64,000 nucleotides of DNA from Escherichia ruysiae. Lineage in GTDB: Bacteria > Pseudomonadota > Gammaproteobacteria > Enterobacterales > Enterobacteriaceae. The translations under genes and the position numbers were made by a program. Below, in pieces: positions 52,886 through 63,489 of this stretch (its first letter is position 1; every line of letters starts with the position of its first letter). The notes beneath the pieces were generated by a model. It was given only the letters and a program-made list of their open reading frames with translations. It ran no database searches and was not told the DNA's origin. The DNA is taken from NCBI RefSeq assembly GCF_031323975.1, contig NZ_JAVIWS010000001.1, positions 1,550,001 through 1,614,000 on the forward strand, in the 5' to 3' direction.

Positions 52886-55800
52886 TCATGACTGATTAAA
52901 ACGAAATAGCGGTAACAAGAAACGCTGCGACTGATCAACGATGGCTTCCATTGTCTCTGGCGTTAATTGCCGCCAGAGCCGTTGATACCAGATATCATCA
53001 CCTTCACCACGCACCATCATGTTGCCCTCGTAAGCCTGAAGGAATTTCGTTCGAGCTTTTTGCAACGTGGAATCGTCATCCAGCATGGCATCGTTTGCCG
53101 CGTCATAACAGGTTTTTAGCCATGCGCCGCCACTTTCAGGTAACACCAGCAACGGCGCGGACATTCCTTCACGATACCCCTCAATCAGTTGTGAGAGGTA
53201 ATGTAAAGCCTGTTCGGCCGCAAGCGGCGGGAAACGCCACTCGCCGTCTTTGCGTAGAAAAAGGCGGCTTTCACCGTTACCACCACTGGCACAGTAGACA
53301 AGGTGTTCTAACCAAAGTTGCATTCCCTGTGCCACACTGAGCAAAGAGGGACGCCAGCGCAGCAGGCCATCCGGCTGAACCTGCGGCAACCACCCAGTAA
53401 TCTGCACACCGTTGCACGCGAGATCGATTTCCATACTCTGCCCCGGCTGGCGACAGGCAATGACTCTGTCGGCAAGCTGCTGCATCTCCTGACACTGCGT
53501 TTCCCAGAAAATTTCACCAAAAGCACCGTACGGTAAATCCCCTGCCGCCCGGAAGCGGCGGAACAAGCGTTCTGCATCATCCTGATCCACCAACGCATTT
53601 AATAACTGCTGATTGATTTGATAACGGCTAAGCCCTTCGAGAATAAATGGCTCGGTATCGGGAATTTCGCTGTCTTCGGTACGAAAATGCACCTGTAAAC
53701 GCATCTGGAAAAACGCTCGCACCGGATGCGCCCAGAATCGTTGTAGCGTTTCCAGCGGCACGGTTTCTGGCAAGGTAAACGGTAAAGGCTGGACAAATTC
53801 AGAATGCGCCTTGCCTGCCTGGCTGGCTGCCGGTAGCCATTCACGTGCATAGCTTTGTAACTCGCCAGGCTGGTAGTTTTGCGGATCAAACGGCATCCGG
53901 GTATGGAGGCACGTAAGATGCTCTTTTACTCTTGCCTCGCTTTCATCACAGTTAAGCTCTTCATCACCCGGCAGATAATGACTTTGTCCGATGTAGTCGA
54001 TCAGTTCCTGCACCAGCACCGACGGGAAACGTTCACTGTTATCCTGGATAGAACGCCCGATATAGCTGATATAGAGTTTTTGCTGTGCGGAAATTAACGC
54101 TTCCAGGAACAGATAGCGGTCGTCATCGCGACGGCTACGGTCGCCACGCTTCGGTTTCTGGCTCATTAAATCAAAGCCCAATGGTGCAAGCTGGCGTGGG
54201 TAAACGCCATCGTTCATCCCCAGCAGGCAAACCACTTTGAACGGGATTGAACGCATTGGCATCAGCGTACAAATGTTAACCGGCCCCGCAAGAAAACGCT
54301 GGCTGATACGTTCTTGATCCAGGCGTTGTGCCAGTTCATCACGTAACAGTGACAGCGGCACCGCGTCGCCATACTGCGCACCTAAACCTTCGGCGATAAT
54401 CGCTTGCCACTGCTGCTCAATAAGCGTCATCGCCGCTTCGGTTTCCGCATCCGGCAGGAAGAAGGCGTTGAGCATATCGCGACAAACCGGCAGCCACTCC
54501 TCAAGCGGACGCTCCTGCGCCAGGCCGCGACGCCAGATATTCAGTTGCATTAGCAGTGACGCCAGATGCCCTACCAGTTCTGCAATTAAGCCGCTCGATT
54601 CGTCATAAGGAAGAACCGATTGCCACTCGCCCTGGGCGCTCTCCATTGCATAGCCCAGCAACATGCGTGTCAGGCCAAATCGCCAGGTGTGTTGCCCGGT
54701 GGCGGGGAGTTCCAGCTCGCGAACGTTGTCGTCATCAATCCCCCAGCGAATGCCGGATTCATTAACCCACAGACGTAAATAACGTAGCCCTTCTTCGGTG
54801 ATATCAAACCGCGCCGCCAGTACCGGCACGTCCAGCAGCGCCAGCACGTCCTCCGACACAAAGCGGCTGTCTGGCAGTGATAACAGGCTGATAAACGCTT
54901 CCAGCACCGGATGCGACTGCCGCGCCCGACGGTCGGAAATGGCATAAGGCAGGTAACGATCCGCAGGCGCGCTACCAAATACAGCCTGAATAAACGGACT
55001 GTAGCTATCGATGTCGGCCACCATCACGATGATGTCGCGTGGAGTAAGTGTCGGATCTTCTTCCAGCATCGCCAGCAGGCGATCGTGCAAAACTTCCACT
55101 TCGCGCTGCGGGCTGTGGCATACGTGGAAGGTGACGCTGTTATCCTGCGGATCAAGCAGACGTTTGTTGTCGCTGCGGGAAAACTCGCTCAGATTCACGC
55201 CTGCGACCGCACGGTTTTCCAGTTCCAGAATATCGGACTGGATGTTATGCAACAGGCTGTCTGGCGTAACATCGACAAAAGCATCCAGCTCCTGACTGCT
55301 CTGGAGATCGGCAAGCAGATAGATGTAGTCGCGCCCCAGTTTGCCCCACGAGGCCAGTAGCGGGTTACCAACATCCTGTTCGCCGTCGCTGTTAAACAAC
55401 TGTCCGGAGTTTTCGCTATCGCGGAATAGCGGCAATTCGCGATCTTCAAAACTGTGTCGCCGCTGGCGAGCCAGAAGCTTTGCCAGATAAGCCGGATCTT
55501 TAATATCACCCCAGTAATAACGGCAAGGGTTGGTAAACAGAAGATGGATTTCAATATGTTTACCCAGCGCCTGTAGCGCCTGTAGATAAACAGGCGGTAA
55601 CGCGGAAATACCGCATATAAAGACACGCGAAGGTAACCCCGGCGGGCAGGTCGTCGCGGACTCCAGCGTTTCGATAAAGCGTTGATAGAGATTGGCACGG
55701 TGCCAGCGCGGTTGCCCCAGTTCATGGGTATATTCCACCAGCGCCTTCCACAAGGGAGCTTGCCAGGCCTGCGCTTCTCCCAGCCCTTCAACCAGGCGCC

Positions 55801-56254
55801 CCGCTTCCCACTGTGCCAGCCAGTCCGGGCGATAGACCAGATACTGGTCAAACAGATCCGCCGCTTTTGAGGAAAGCTGAAACAGCTTGCGCTTGTCGCT
55901 ATCGTCAGTCAGATAATGACGCAACAGGGTAAAATCTTCGCGATCCAGCAGTTGCGGCAGCAGAGTCATCAGTTTCCAGCTCATGCTTTGCTTGTTGAAG
56001 GCGCTCTCTTTGGGGATCTCCGGCAATACGCGGACGAACATATCCCAGATAAAGCTCGCCGGCAGCGGGAAATCAATGTTTGCCGCAATGCCGAACTTCT
56101 GCGACAGCGTCATTTGCAGCCACTGCGCCATACCGGTACTTTGCACCAGAATCATTTCTGGTTCGAAAGGATCGTCCAGCCGTTCGCGTTCGACGATAAA
56201 CTCCATCAACGCTTCCAGCACGTCCAGACGATTGGAATGGTAGACCCTTAACAT
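52886..56254 (-). CDS. recC: Exodeoxyribonuclease V gamma subunit RecC
   Basis: 1122 residues, MLRVYHSNRLDVLEALMEFIV. It holds RecB and RecD together, splits the DNA ends, and recognises Chi in single-stranded DNA in a channel. It has defunct helicase-like domains (no Walker A) and an inactive nuclease fold near the C-terminus. Full length and very close to the K-12 sequence. It is 175 bp upstream of ptrA and starts 12 bp after ppdC ends. Confidence 0.97.
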   Translation of the reverse strand: MLRVYHSNRLDVLEALMEFIVERERLDDPFEPEMILVQSTGMAQWLQMTLSQKFGIAANIDFPLPASFIWDMFVRVLPEIPKESAFNKQSMSWKLMTLLPQLLDREDFTLLRHYLTDDSDKRKLFQLSSKAADLFDQYLVYRPDWLAQWEAGRLVEGLGEAQAWQAPLWKALVEYTHELGQPRWHRANLYQRFIETLESATTCPPGLPSRVFICGISALPPVYLQALQALGKHIEIHLLFTNPCRYYWGDIKDPAYLAKLLARQRRHSFEDRELPLFRDSENSGQLFNSDGEQDVGNPLLASWGKLGRDYIYLLADLQSSQELDAFVDVTPDSLLHNIQSDILELENRAVAGVNLSEFSRSDNKRLLDPQDNSVTFHVCHSPQREVEVLHDRLLAMLEEDPTLTPRDIIVMVADIDSYSPFIQAVFGSAPADRYLPYAISDRRARQSHPVLEAFISLLSLPDSRFVSEDVLALLDVPVLAARFDITEEGLRYLRLWVNESGIRWGIDDDNVRELELPATGQHTWRFGLTRMLLGYAMESAQGEWQSVLPYDESSGLIAELVGHLASLLMQLNIWRRGLAQERPLEEWLPVCRDMLNAFFLPDAETEAAMTLIEQQWQAIIAEGLGAQYGDAVPLSLLRDELAQRLDQERISQRFLAGPVNICTLMPMRSIPFKVVCLLGMNDGVYPRQLAPLGFDLMSQKPKRGDRSRRDDDRYLFLEALISAQQKLYISYIGRSIQDNSERFPSVLVQELIDYIGQSHYLPGDEELNCDESEARVKEHLTCLHTRMPFDPQNYQPGELQSYAREWLPAASQAGKAHSEFVQPLPFTLPETVPLETLQRFWAHPVRAFFQMRLQVHFRTEDSEIPDTEPFILEGLSRYQINQQLLNALVDQDDAERLFRRFRAAGDLPYGAFGEIFWETQCQEMQQLADRVIACRQPGQSMEIDLACNGVQITGWLPQVQPDGLLRWRPSLLSVAQGMQLWLEHLVYCASGGNGESRLFLRKDGEWRFPPLAAEQALHYLSQLIEGYREGMSAPLLVLPESGGAWLKTCYDAANDAMLDDDSTLQKARTKFLQAYEGNMMVRGEGDDIWYQRLWRQLTPETMEAIVDQSQRFLLPLFRFNQS

Positions 56255-56266
56255 AGCGGCTCCTGA

Positions 56267-56590
56267 CTACTGACGATGCGGGCAATGCAGGCGGGTCATC
56301 TCGCCTTCTCTGCCCCCGGGTGAAACTAACGTAACGCTGATGCTGACACATCCCGCCTGCGATGTCTGCATTCGGTTAACCTGCCAGTTGGCAGGTGGCG
56401 AAATCGCGCGCAGTTGCGTTTGCTGCCAGCCATGCCGCCAGAGTTGCAGATACTGGTTTCTGCTGGCAAGACTGTTCATTAATGTTCTCTGATACCCCGA
56501 TAACGCAGTGACAATCATCACCATCAGCACCATTGCCAACATCACTTCCGGCAGGCTAAAGCCTTGTTGATTCTTCAGGGAAGCTGACAT
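56267..56590 (-). CDS. ppdC: Prepilin-like protein PpdC
   Basis: 107 residues from the ATG at 56588-56590 ([20 protein letters not shown]). The N-terminus has the type IV prepilin signature: a short basic leader, Gly before the cleavage site, then [20 protein letters not shown] as the hydrophobic stalk. The globular part is small with a cysteine pair. It is a minor pseudopilin candidate; function unproven. It overlaps ygdB by 16 bp. Confidence 0.9.
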   Translation of the reverse strand: MSASLKNQQGFSLPEVMLAMVLMVMIVTALSGYQRTLMNSLASRNQYLQLWRHGWQQTQLRAISPPANWQVNRMQTSQAGCVSISVTLVSPGGREGEMTRLHCPHRQ

Positions 56591-56982
56591 AACGCCCCCT
56601 CTTTCTGCGGACAAAAATCACTCCAGCCGCGTGGCGAAAAAACAATGTTTCCATCGTTCACTTCGCCTGTTCGCCACAATGAAACGCCTTCATAACCGGC
56701 AATCAGCAAGATTTCATTATCTACCAGTAAACGCAGACAAACCCGGGCACCGGTTGCAGCGTACTGTGAGCACTGAACTGCGGGCTGTGTCTGCCAGGAG
56801 TGCATTCTGCCCCATTCCAGCGCCGACTGTACGATAGCCTGGCGACGCAATGACTGGCTTTCCATAGTCACCTGAGAGGCAAAACTGCGATCCTGTTGGC
56901 TCATTCCCTGTAGCAGCAAACTGCCCAAAACCAGCAACATCAGAACCAGTGCCAGCGATGATACTCCCCGTTCACGGTTCAC
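56575..56982 (-). CDS. ygdB: Pseudopilin-associated protein YgdB (DUF2509)
   Basis: 135 residues, [20 protein letters not shown], with an N-terminal leader and hydrophobic segment like GspK/PilX-type minor pseudopilins, but lacking the Glu5 of typical pilins. Globular domain with several cysteines ([15 protein letters not shown]). Placed between ppdC and ppdB with overlaps of 16 and 4 bp, it is clearly part of the four-gene minor pseudopilin operon. Function unproven. Confidence 0.88.
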   Translation of the reverse strand: MNRERGVSSLALVLMLLVLGSLLLQGMSQQDRSFASQVTMESQSLRRQAIVQSALEWGRMHSWQTQPAVQCSQYAATGARVCLRLLVDNEILLIAGYEGVSLWRTGEVNDGNIVFSPRGWSDFCPQKEGALCQLP

Positions 56983-57542
56983 AGGTTGAATCCTGTTACG
57001 CTATAACTGGCATCCACCACAGTTTGTGGTTCAGCCTTACTGGCACCGCGCATATTAACCGTCAACATCGGCGAAAACCCACTGACATCCTGACGTATGA
57101 CCTGAAAAGTCTTGATAATGATGGCATCCGGATTAGTGACTTTATCCCAACCCTTACCTTCACAAGATGTCGCACCGCGTAATGTTTCCAGCACATGCTC
57201 CTTCAGACGAAATCCAATCTGGTCGGACTCTTTTACCGGTTCGCGATCCCAGATACCGTTACTGTTCGCATCCCACTGAACAATGATGCAGTCACCCTGC
57301 CCGACAATGACCAGCCCCTCGCCAGTGCAGCTACCATGACAATAACCCGCTCTCTGGAGATGCTTCGCGACTGTAAATATCCGCAGCCAGATTTCATCTT
57401 CCAGCGCCAGCTTACGGGCGCTCGTCAAACTTTCACGCTGTAATGCAGGCAGAAATCGTGCAGCCCCCAGCAACAGTACGCTACTGATCGCCATAGCAAT
57501 CAACACTTCCAGCAGAGAAAATCCTTGCTCTTTTACAGACAT
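56979..57542 (-). CDS. ppdB: Prepilin-like protein PpdB
   Basis: 187 residues from the ATG at 57540-57542 ([20 protein letters not shown]). The ATG matches the K-12 start; the frame extends further upstream inside ppdA, which is rejected. It is a classic prepilin: [11 protein letters not shown] with Glu at +5 and a hydrophobic helix, then a beta-rich globular domain like PilW/GspJ. It overlaps ppdA by 10 bp. Confidence 0.92.
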   Translation of the reverse strand: MSVKEQGFSLLEVLIAMAISSVLLLGAARFLPALQRESLTSARKLALEDEIWLRIFTVAKHLQRAGYCHGSCTGEGLVIVGQGDCIIVQWDANSNGIWDREPVKESDQIGFRLKEHVLETLRGATSCEGKGWDKVTNPDAIIIKTFQVIRQDVSGFSPMLTVNMRGASKAEPQTVVDASYSVTGFNL

Positions 57543-58003
57543 CCTTCTGTTTCTCCTTGCTGGCAAAGCCGGAGCCTTCCCCACGGCGAAACCACCAGCC
57601 ACCACTCGCCCGTTGAGTTTTTGAAGCGAATATGCCCTGCCCATGCGGTATTGCGCATGCCAAAGAAAGTGAGCGAAGGCGTCAGGTCGCTCATTTCTAC
57701 GTCGGGCCAGCGTGGCACGAAGAGCAGCGGTGAACTGCCATGACAGGCATTCGCCCCTGCGGCAGAACTCACAAGACACCATAACTTCCCCTCCCTGATG
57801 ACGCTGATACTGTGGTCGCGGTTATGCCAGTTGGCATCCTCACGTAAATAGAGCAAATAGTCCCGCGCCTGGCTGGCGGTTTGCCATAGCCGTTGCGACT
57901 GCTGCCAGTATTGCCAGCCATAAAGTCCACTTGCGCTTAGCATGACCAAAATCAGCATCGCAACCAGCGTTTCAATCAGCGTATAACCACGTTGTGTTTT
58001 CAT
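57533..58003 (-). CDS. ppdA: Prepilin-like protein PpdA
   Basis: 156 residues, [22 protein letters not shown]: leader MKTQRG then a [10 protein letters not shown] pilin-type helix with Glu5. GspH/FimT-like minor pseudopilin. First gene of the ppdA-ppdB-ygdB-ppdC operon that ends at recC. The corresponding major pilin (ppdD) and assembly ATPase are encoded elsewhere in E. coli. Production under laboratory conditions is low. Confidence 0.93.
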   Translation of the reverse strand: MKTQRGYTLIETLVAMLILVMLSASGLYGWQYWQQSQRLWQTASQARDYLLYLREDANWHNRDHSISVIREGKLWCLVSSAAGANACHGSSPLLFVPRWPDVEMSDLTPSLTFFGMRNTAWAGHIRFKNSTGEWWLVVSPWGRLRLCQQGETEGCL

Positions 58004-58138
58004 GCCGGCAGTATGCGACGAGGAGAAAAAAAGACGAGGGTCAGTTTCTCATTCTTCGGCGCGTCTTCCGGACTATTTACGCTGTTGCAGGGCGTTGCAA
58101 AATTTCGGGAAGGCGTCTCGAAGAATTTAGCGAAGGAT

Positions 58139-58168
58139 AAAAAAAACCGACGCACACTGGCGTCGGCT
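58139..58168 (-). terminator. Intrinsic terminator after thyA
   Basis: On the minus strand, CCGACGC CAGTGT GCGTCGG is followed by eight U. It begins 23 bp after the thyA stop and separates thyA from ppdA. Confidence 0.88.
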
Positions 58169-58188
58169 CTGGCAGGATGTTGCGTAAT

Positions 58189-58983
58189 TTAGATAGCAAC
58201 CGGCGCTTTAATGCCCGGATGCGGATCGTAGCCTTCAATCTCAAAGTCTTCGAAACGGTAGTCGAAGATGGATTCAGGTTTACGTTTGATAATCAGCTTC
58301 GGCAGCGGACGCGGTTCACGACTTAATTGCAAATGGGTTTGATCCATATGATTGCTGTACAGGTGCGTATCGCCACCGGTCCAGACAAAATCACCCACTT
58401 CCAGATCGCACTGCTGCGCCATCATATGCACCAGTAACGCGTAGCTGGCAATGTTAAACGGCAGGCCGAGGAAGACGTCACAGGAACGCTGATAAAGCTG
58501 GCAAGAGAGTTTGCCGTCTGCCACATAGAACTGGAAGAACGCATGGCACGGCGCCAGCGCCATTTTATCCAGTTCGCCTACGTTCCACGCCGAAACAATA
58601 ATACGGCGGGAATCCGGATCGTTTTTCAGCTGGTTCAGTACCGTAGTGATCTGGTCAATATGACGACCATCTGGCGTTGGCCAGGCGCGCCACTGTTTAC
58701 CATAAACCGGACCGAGATCGCCGTTTTCATCGGCCCACTCGTCCCAAATGGTGACATTGTTTTCGTGCAGGTAAGCAATGTTAGTGTCGCCCTGCAGGAA
58801 CCACAGCAGTTCATGGATAATGGAACGCAGGTGGCAACGTTTGGTTGTCACTAACGGGAATCCATCCTGCAGGTTAAAACGCATCTGATGACCAAAAATG
58901 GAAAGCGTTCCGGTTCCGGTACGGTCGTTTTTCTGTGTGCCTTCGTCGAGCACTTTTTGCATCAGTTCTAAATACTGTTTCAT
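58189..58983 (-). CDS. thyA: Thymidylate synthase
   Basis: 264 residues. It methylates dUMP to dTMP with 5,10-methylene-tetrahydrofolate. The catalytic cysteine is Cys146 in [12 protein letters not shown], followed by [20 protein letters not shown]. Full length. It lies 6 bp after lgt in the same direction, and the two are cotranscribed in K-12. The stop is followed by an intrinsic terminator. Confidence 0.99.
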
Positions 58984-58989
58984 GGTTCC

Positions 58990-59865
58990 TCAGGAAACGT
59001 GTTGCTGTGGGCTGCGACGATATGCCCAGACCATCATGAAAACACCCGCGACAATCATCGGGATGGAAAGAATTTGCCCCATGCTGATGTACTGCACCCA
59101 TGCACCGGTGAACTGCGCATCGGGCTGGCGGAAAAACTCAACAATGATGCGAAACGCGCCATAGCCAATCAGGAACAAGCCTGAGACAGCCCCCATGGGG
59201 CGCGGTTTACGGATATACAGGTTGAGGATAATAAACAGCACCACACCTTCCAGCAGCATCTCGTAAAGTTGCGACGGGTGGCGCGGTAGTACGCCGTAGG
59301 TGTCGAAAATGGATTGCCACTGTGGGTTGTTTTGCAGCAACAGAATGTCTTCGGTACGGGAGCCAGGGAACAGCATGGCAAACGGGAAGTTCGGGTCAAC
59401 GCGCCCCCATAATTCACCGTTAATAAAGTTGCCCAGACGCCCGGCTCCAAGGCCAAATGGAATGAGCGGTGCGATAAAATCAGAGACCTGGAAGAAGGAA
59501 CGTTTGGTGCGGCGGGCGAAGATAATCATCACCACAATCACGCCAATCAGACCGCCGTGGAAGGACATGCCGCCGTCCCAGACACGGAACAGATACAGCG
59601 GATCGGCCATAAACTGCGGGAAGTTGTAGAACAGAACATAACCAATACGTCCGCCAAGGAAGACGCCGAGGAAGCCCGCATAGAGTAAGTTTTCAACTTC
59701 ATTTTTGGTCCAGCCGCTGCCTGGACGGCTAGCCCGACGCCCAGCCAGCCACATTGCAAAAATGAAACCCACCAGATACATCAGGCCGTACCAGTGAAGC
59801 GCCACGGGTCCTATTGAGAAAATGACCGGATCAAATTCCGGAAAATGCAGATAGCTACTGGTCAT
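58990..59865 (-). CDS. lgt: Phosphatidylglycerol-prolipoprotein diacylglyceryl transferase Lgt
   Basis: 291 residues, inner membrane, seven predicted helices. It transfers diacylglycerol from phosphatidylglycerol to the lipobox cysteine of prolipoproteins such as MltA and YgdI encoded in this window. The essential histidine is in [12 protein letters not shown] (His103), and the Lgt signature with Arg143 is [18 protein letters not shown]. Full length and essential. It is the gene before thyA in the operon, 150 bp after ptsP. Confidence 0.98.
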   Translation of the reverse strand: MTSSYLHFPEFDPVIFSIGPVALHWYGLMYLVGFIFAMWLAGRRASRPGSGWTKNEVENLLYAGFLGVFLGGRIGYVLFYNFPQFMADPLYLFRVWDGGMSFHGGLIGVIVVMIIFARRTKRSFFQVSDFIAPLIPFGLGAGRLGNFINGELWGRVDPNFPFAMLFPGSRTEDILLLQNNPQWQSIFDTYGVLPRHPSQLYEMLLEGVVLFIILNLYIRKPRPMGAVSGLFLIGYGAFRIIVEFFRQPDAQFTGAWVQYISMGQILSIPMIVAGVFMMVWAYRRSPQQHVS

Positions 59866-60015
59866 CTGTCACCACAAGTTCTTGTTATTTCGCTGAAAGA
59901 GAACAGCGATTGAAATGCGCGCCGCAGGTTTCAGGCGCTCCAAAGGTGCGAATAATAGCACAAGGGAACCTGGCTGGTTGCCGGATACCGTTAAAAGATA
60001 TGTATATGATCCGCG

Positions 60016-62262
60016 CTATAACCCCCCGCGAATCAGCCCGCCCATACCGCGACGCTCCATAAATGCCGCTACCTGATGACGAACTTCGGTCGCCAGTTGC
60101 GCTTCCAGACTGCGCTGCGCAAGATTTTCTGCTTCGGCAAAATCAATGCGCCGCAGCAGGTATTTTACGCGCGCGACAGAACGTCCGTTCATAGACAGAT
60201 GGCGATACCCCAGCCCAATGAGGATTGCCACGCACATGGGATCGCCCGCCATTTCACCGCATAAACGCAGATCGATTCCCTGCGTTTCCGCCTCACGGGC
60301 GATCATCGCCAGAGCACGTAACATTCCAGGATGAAGACTGTCATAAATGTTCGCTACTCTGGTGTTGTTGCGATCAACGGCCAGGATGTATTGAGTCAGG
60401 TCGTTGGTGCCAACAGAGATAAAATCGATCCGGTTTGCCAGATGCGGCAGCATAAATACCATTGAAGGTACTTCCAGCATGATACCGATGCGTGGTTTGG
60501 GAATTGCGTAACCGATCATCTCCTCGACTTCACGTCCGGCACGTTCAATCAGGCGGCGTGCTTCGTCAACTTCATCCAGGCTTGTGACCATTGGCAACAG
60601 AATGTGCAGGTTGCCCGTTGCAGCATTGGCGCGCAACATCGCCCGCACCTGGATCAAAAAGATCTCCGGCTGATCGAGCGTAATGCGAATCCCACGCCAC
60701 CCCAGGCATGGATTCTCTTCGCTGATCGGCATGTAGGGCAATTGTTTGTCAGCACCGACATCCAGCGTACGCAGGGTGACGGGTTTATCATTGAACATTT
60801 GCAGCATCCCCTGATACTGCGCCACCTGTTCTTCTTCCGACGGGAAACCACTTTGCAGCATGAAAGGGATTTCGGTGCGATAAAGACCGATACCATCAAT
60901 GCGACTGCCCAGTTTTTCTTCATGTTCCGGGCTTAATCCCGCATTGAGCATAACTTTTATGCGCTCGCCGCTTTTTAACTGCGCAGGTAAATTGACGTCA
61001 TCTTCTGCCAGACGACTAAGCTCAATCTCTTCGCTAATCAGCCGCTGATATTCTTGCAGCAGTACCGGCTCCGGGTCGACCAGCAATTCACCGCGATAAC
61101 CATCAACGATCAGTGTGCGACGATGCAGCACCGAAGGCTGAATGTCCGCGCCCATCACGGTAGGGATCCCCAGCGCACGTACCATAATCGCAGCATGGGA
61201 GTTGGCTGCGCCATCGCGCACGACAACGCCGACTAAGCGATCCTGAGGCAGCTCTGCAAGGGTTGTCGCTGACAGTTCATCTGCCACCAGAATGAAACGT
61301 TCCGGCCAGGCGTTCGCCCCCTGGTTGGCATCATCAAGGTGAAACAACAATCGCTGGCCCAGCGCACGTAAATCACCGGCTCGCTCTTTGAGATAGCTAT
61401 CACTTAGCGCAGCAAACTGTTCGGCGAATTTTTCAATGACCGTTTTCACCGCCCACTCTGCAACTGAGCCTTTATCCACCTCGTCAAATAATTCGCGACG
61501 CAGACGCGTGTCAGAAAGCAGGTGTGAGTAAAGATCGAAAATAGCCGCTGTTTCTTTTTGTGCACCGGCAGCAAAGCGTTTGCTGTAGCGACGAAACTCG
61601 TTAGCCGCTTCTTCCAGCGCCCCGGTCAGTCGCTCGCGTTCCAGAGCCGGATCCAGCGTTGATGCCTGATATACCTGTTCCATTAAGGGTAACGTGGCAT
61701 CCTGCCAGCCTTCAGCAATCGCCACGCCGGGCGCTGCCGGTAATGCGCGGATTCGCGTCTGGCGATATTGCCCAAACAAGGCAGTCAACTGCGACTGAGA
61801 AAGAATAGCTGCCATCTGGGTGGCAAGCGTCACCAGAAAAGATTCTTCACTTTCGTTGTACTGCCGCAACTCTCGTTGCTGTACCACCAGTACACCAAGT
61901 AACTGGCGACGTTGAATAATTGGCACGCCTAAAAACGCGCGGAAACGTTCTTCTTTTACGGAGGGGATATATTTGAAGCTGGGGTGTTTTTGCGCATCCG
62001 CAAGGTTTATCGGTTCCGCCAGCCTGCCAACCAGGCCGACGATCCCTTCATCAAACGCGAGCGTTACGGTGCGACCACGTGGCTTTTTTAATCCTCGGGT
62101 CGCCATCAGGTAGTAACAACGTCGGTCGTGATCGGCCAGGTAGACCGAACAGACCTCGGTATCCATCGCAAGACAGATGTCGGTAACCAGAATATTTAAC
62201 GCCTCATTCAGGCGTGGTGCGCTGGCTACCTTTTCGACTATTTCACGCAGGCGAGTGAGCAT
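60016..62262 (-). CDS. ptsP: Phosphoenolpyruvate-protein phosphotransferase PtsP (EI-Ntr)
   Basis: 748 residues. It is the first enzyme of the nitrogen-related PTS, phosphorylating NPr and through it EIIA-Ntr, and is controlled by glutamine and 2-oxoglutarate. A GAF domain (residues about 1-150) is followed by an EI-like region with the phosphohistidine in DGAANSHAAIMVRALGIP (His356) and the PEP-binding C-terminal barrel (GLYRTEIPFML; CGEMAGDP). Full length. It lies 12 bp downstream of rppH in the same operon. Confidence 0.97.
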   Translation of the reverse strand: MLTRLREIVEKVASAPRLNEALNILVTDICLAMDTEVCSVYLADHDRRCYYLMATRGLKKPRGRTVTLAFDEGIVGLVGRLAEPINLADAQKHPSFKYIPSVKEERFRAFLGVPIIQRRQLLGVLVVQQRELRQYNESEESFLVTLATQMAAILSQSQLTALFGQYRQTRIRALPAAPGVAIAEGWQDATLPLMEQVYQASTLDPALERERLTGALEEAANEFRRYSKRFAAGAQKETAAIFDLYSHLLSDTRLRRELFDEVDKGSVAEWAVKTVIEKFAEQFAALSDSYLKERAGDLRALGQRLLFHLDDANQGANAWPERFILVADELSATTLAELPQDRLVGVVVRDGAANSHAAIMVRALGIPTVMGADIQPSVLHRRTLIVDGYRGELLVDPEPVLLQEYQRLISEEIELSRLAEDDVNLPAQLKSGERIKVMLNAGLSPEHEEKLGSRIDGIGLYRTEIPFMLQSGFPSEEEQVAQYQGMLQMFNDKPVTLRTLDVGADKQLPYMPISEENPCLGWRGIRITLDQPEIFLIQVRAMLRANAATGNLHILLPMVTSLDEVDEARRLIERAGREVEEMIGYAIPKPRIGIMLEVPSMVFMLPHLANRIDFISVGTNDLTQYILAVDRNNTRVANIYDSLHPGMLRALAMIAREAETQGIDLRLCGEMAGDPMCVAILIGLGYRHLSMNGRSVARVKYLLRRIDFAEAENLAQRSLEAQLATEVRHQVAAFMERRGMGGLIRGGL

Positions 62263-62274
62263 AATGGGCGTGAC

Positions 62275-62805
62275 TTAACCTCTTTTACGTCGATAAGCAG
62301 ATACGTTTTGTGGTTTAGGCGTATTTTCTTGCAGCGCCATCACAACACTTGCGAACTCTTTCATTACCCTACGGTAGACATCACGTTTAAATGACACCAC
62401 CTGTCTGACCGGATACCAGTAACTTACCCATCGCCAGCCGTCAAACTCTGGTGTACTGCTGGTTTGCATATTGATTTCCGCATCGCCGCTCACCAGCTGC
62501 AAGAGAAACCATTTTTGTTTTTGGCCGATACAAACCGGCTTCGTGTCCCAACGCACCAAACGTTTCGGTAATTTGTAGCGCAACCAGTTACGCGTTGAAG
62601 CAAGGATTCGAACGTCTTTACGGCTTAATCCTACTTCTTCAAACAATTCACGGTACATCGCCTGTTCTGCGGATTCTCCGGGATTAATTCCGCCTTGCGG
62701 AAATTGCCAGGAGTGCTGACCAAATCGCCGGGCCCACATCACTTGCCCCTGACGATTACAAATCACGATACCTACGTTTGGGCGGTAGCCATCGTCATCA
62801 ATCAC
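62275..62805 (-). CDS. rppH: RNA pyrophosphohydrolase RppH
   Basis: 176 residues. It removes pyrophosphate from the 5'-triphosphate end of mRNAs and triggers RNase E decay. The Nudix box is [23 protein letters not shown] (G-x5-E-x7-RE-x2-EE-x-G-U). Full length; also called nudH/ygdP. Its upstream region overlaps the DARS2 DNA region, and ptsP follows after 12 bp. Confidence 0.98.
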   Translation of the reverse strand: MIDDDGYRPNVGIVICNRQGQVMWARRFGQHSWQFPQGGINPGESAEQAMYRELFEEVGLSRKDVRILASTRNWLRYKLPKRLVRWDTKPVCIGQKQKWFLLQLVSGDAEINMQTSSTPEFDGWRWVSYWYPVRQVVSFKRDVYRRVMKEFASVVMALQENTPKPQNVSAYRRKRG

Positions 62806-62929
62806 CGGACTACCTCAAAATAAAGCTTTATATACGAATGATTGTTTCATACTCCAGGAAGACGGTAAACCACTCTCTGCAGGGCATTACACACTAATAA
62901 CAATTGAATAACTCACAGTTAAGTGCAGA

Positions 62930-63440
62930 GTTATAAACAGAGGACGGGGTGGATAGCCGTTTTTATTCACCTTTTCTGTGGATAGAGTTGTGAAGAACTA
63001 CGGAATTACCACGGGAAAACCCAGAGCATTCTGAATCAGTCGCTAAAATACACTTTAAAATATTCGTTATTAATCAATATATTAAACACATAAATATTGA
63101 TAAAACAGAGAAATTCGTGACACATGTCACACCACTCATTTACGCGTTGGCGAAAGATCAACCAACGTCGTATTTATCCACAGAATGTGCCACTAAGTTA
63201 AGCACCGCACCACTAAAAATTAGAGTTTCGTCGCACGTCAAGGCTGTAGATGGAAACAGTAGTGAGGGTTTTTCACAGTTATCCCAGCTTTCTGTGGATA
63301 ACATGGTGTAAGATCCTGTTTATTTTCAGTGACCAGAATTGGAAAACCCACCAGGACGTTGCGCAACACCGTCACCTGTGGATTAAAAAACAAGATAAAT
63401 CATAGAATTGAATAACGCTTGTGGAAAAAGTTACACTCTG
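62930..63440. promoter_or_regulatory. DARS2, DnaA-reactivating sequence, with several DnaA boxes
   Basis: A 684-bp gap between rppH and mutH contains a cluster of DnaA-box sequences: perfect TTATCCACA at 63174-63182 and at 63293-63301 (opposite strand), and one-mismatch forms at 62963-62971 (TTATTCACC), 62977-62985 (CTATCCACA on the minus strand), 63377-63385 (TAATCCACA, minus) and 63420-63428 (TTTTCCACA, minus). The place, upstream of mutH, is that of K-12 DARS2, which converts ADP-DnaA to ATP-DnaA with IHF and Fis, and was found early as a strong DnaA-binding locus. Exact IHF and Fis sites are not assigned here. Confidence 0.8.
63158..63304 (-). CDS. ygdT: Small hypothetical ORF YgdT, probably within DARS2
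   Basis: 48 codons from ATG at 63302-63304 to TGA: MLSTESWDNCEKPSLLFPST continuing to DKYDVG. It matches the length and sequence of the K-12 ygdT annotation. Both perfect DnaA boxes of DARS2 lie inside it, near its start and end, so much of its conservation can be explained by the DNA element. No clear ribosome site; no domain. It may not be a protein at all. Confidence 0.4.
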   Translation of the reverse strand: MLSTESWDNCEKPSLLFPSTALTCDETLIFSGAVLNLVAHSVDKYDVG

Positions 63441-63489
63441 AATATTCGGTACAAAATAGCTGCTTATTTTTTAACCAAGGTGTAATGCC

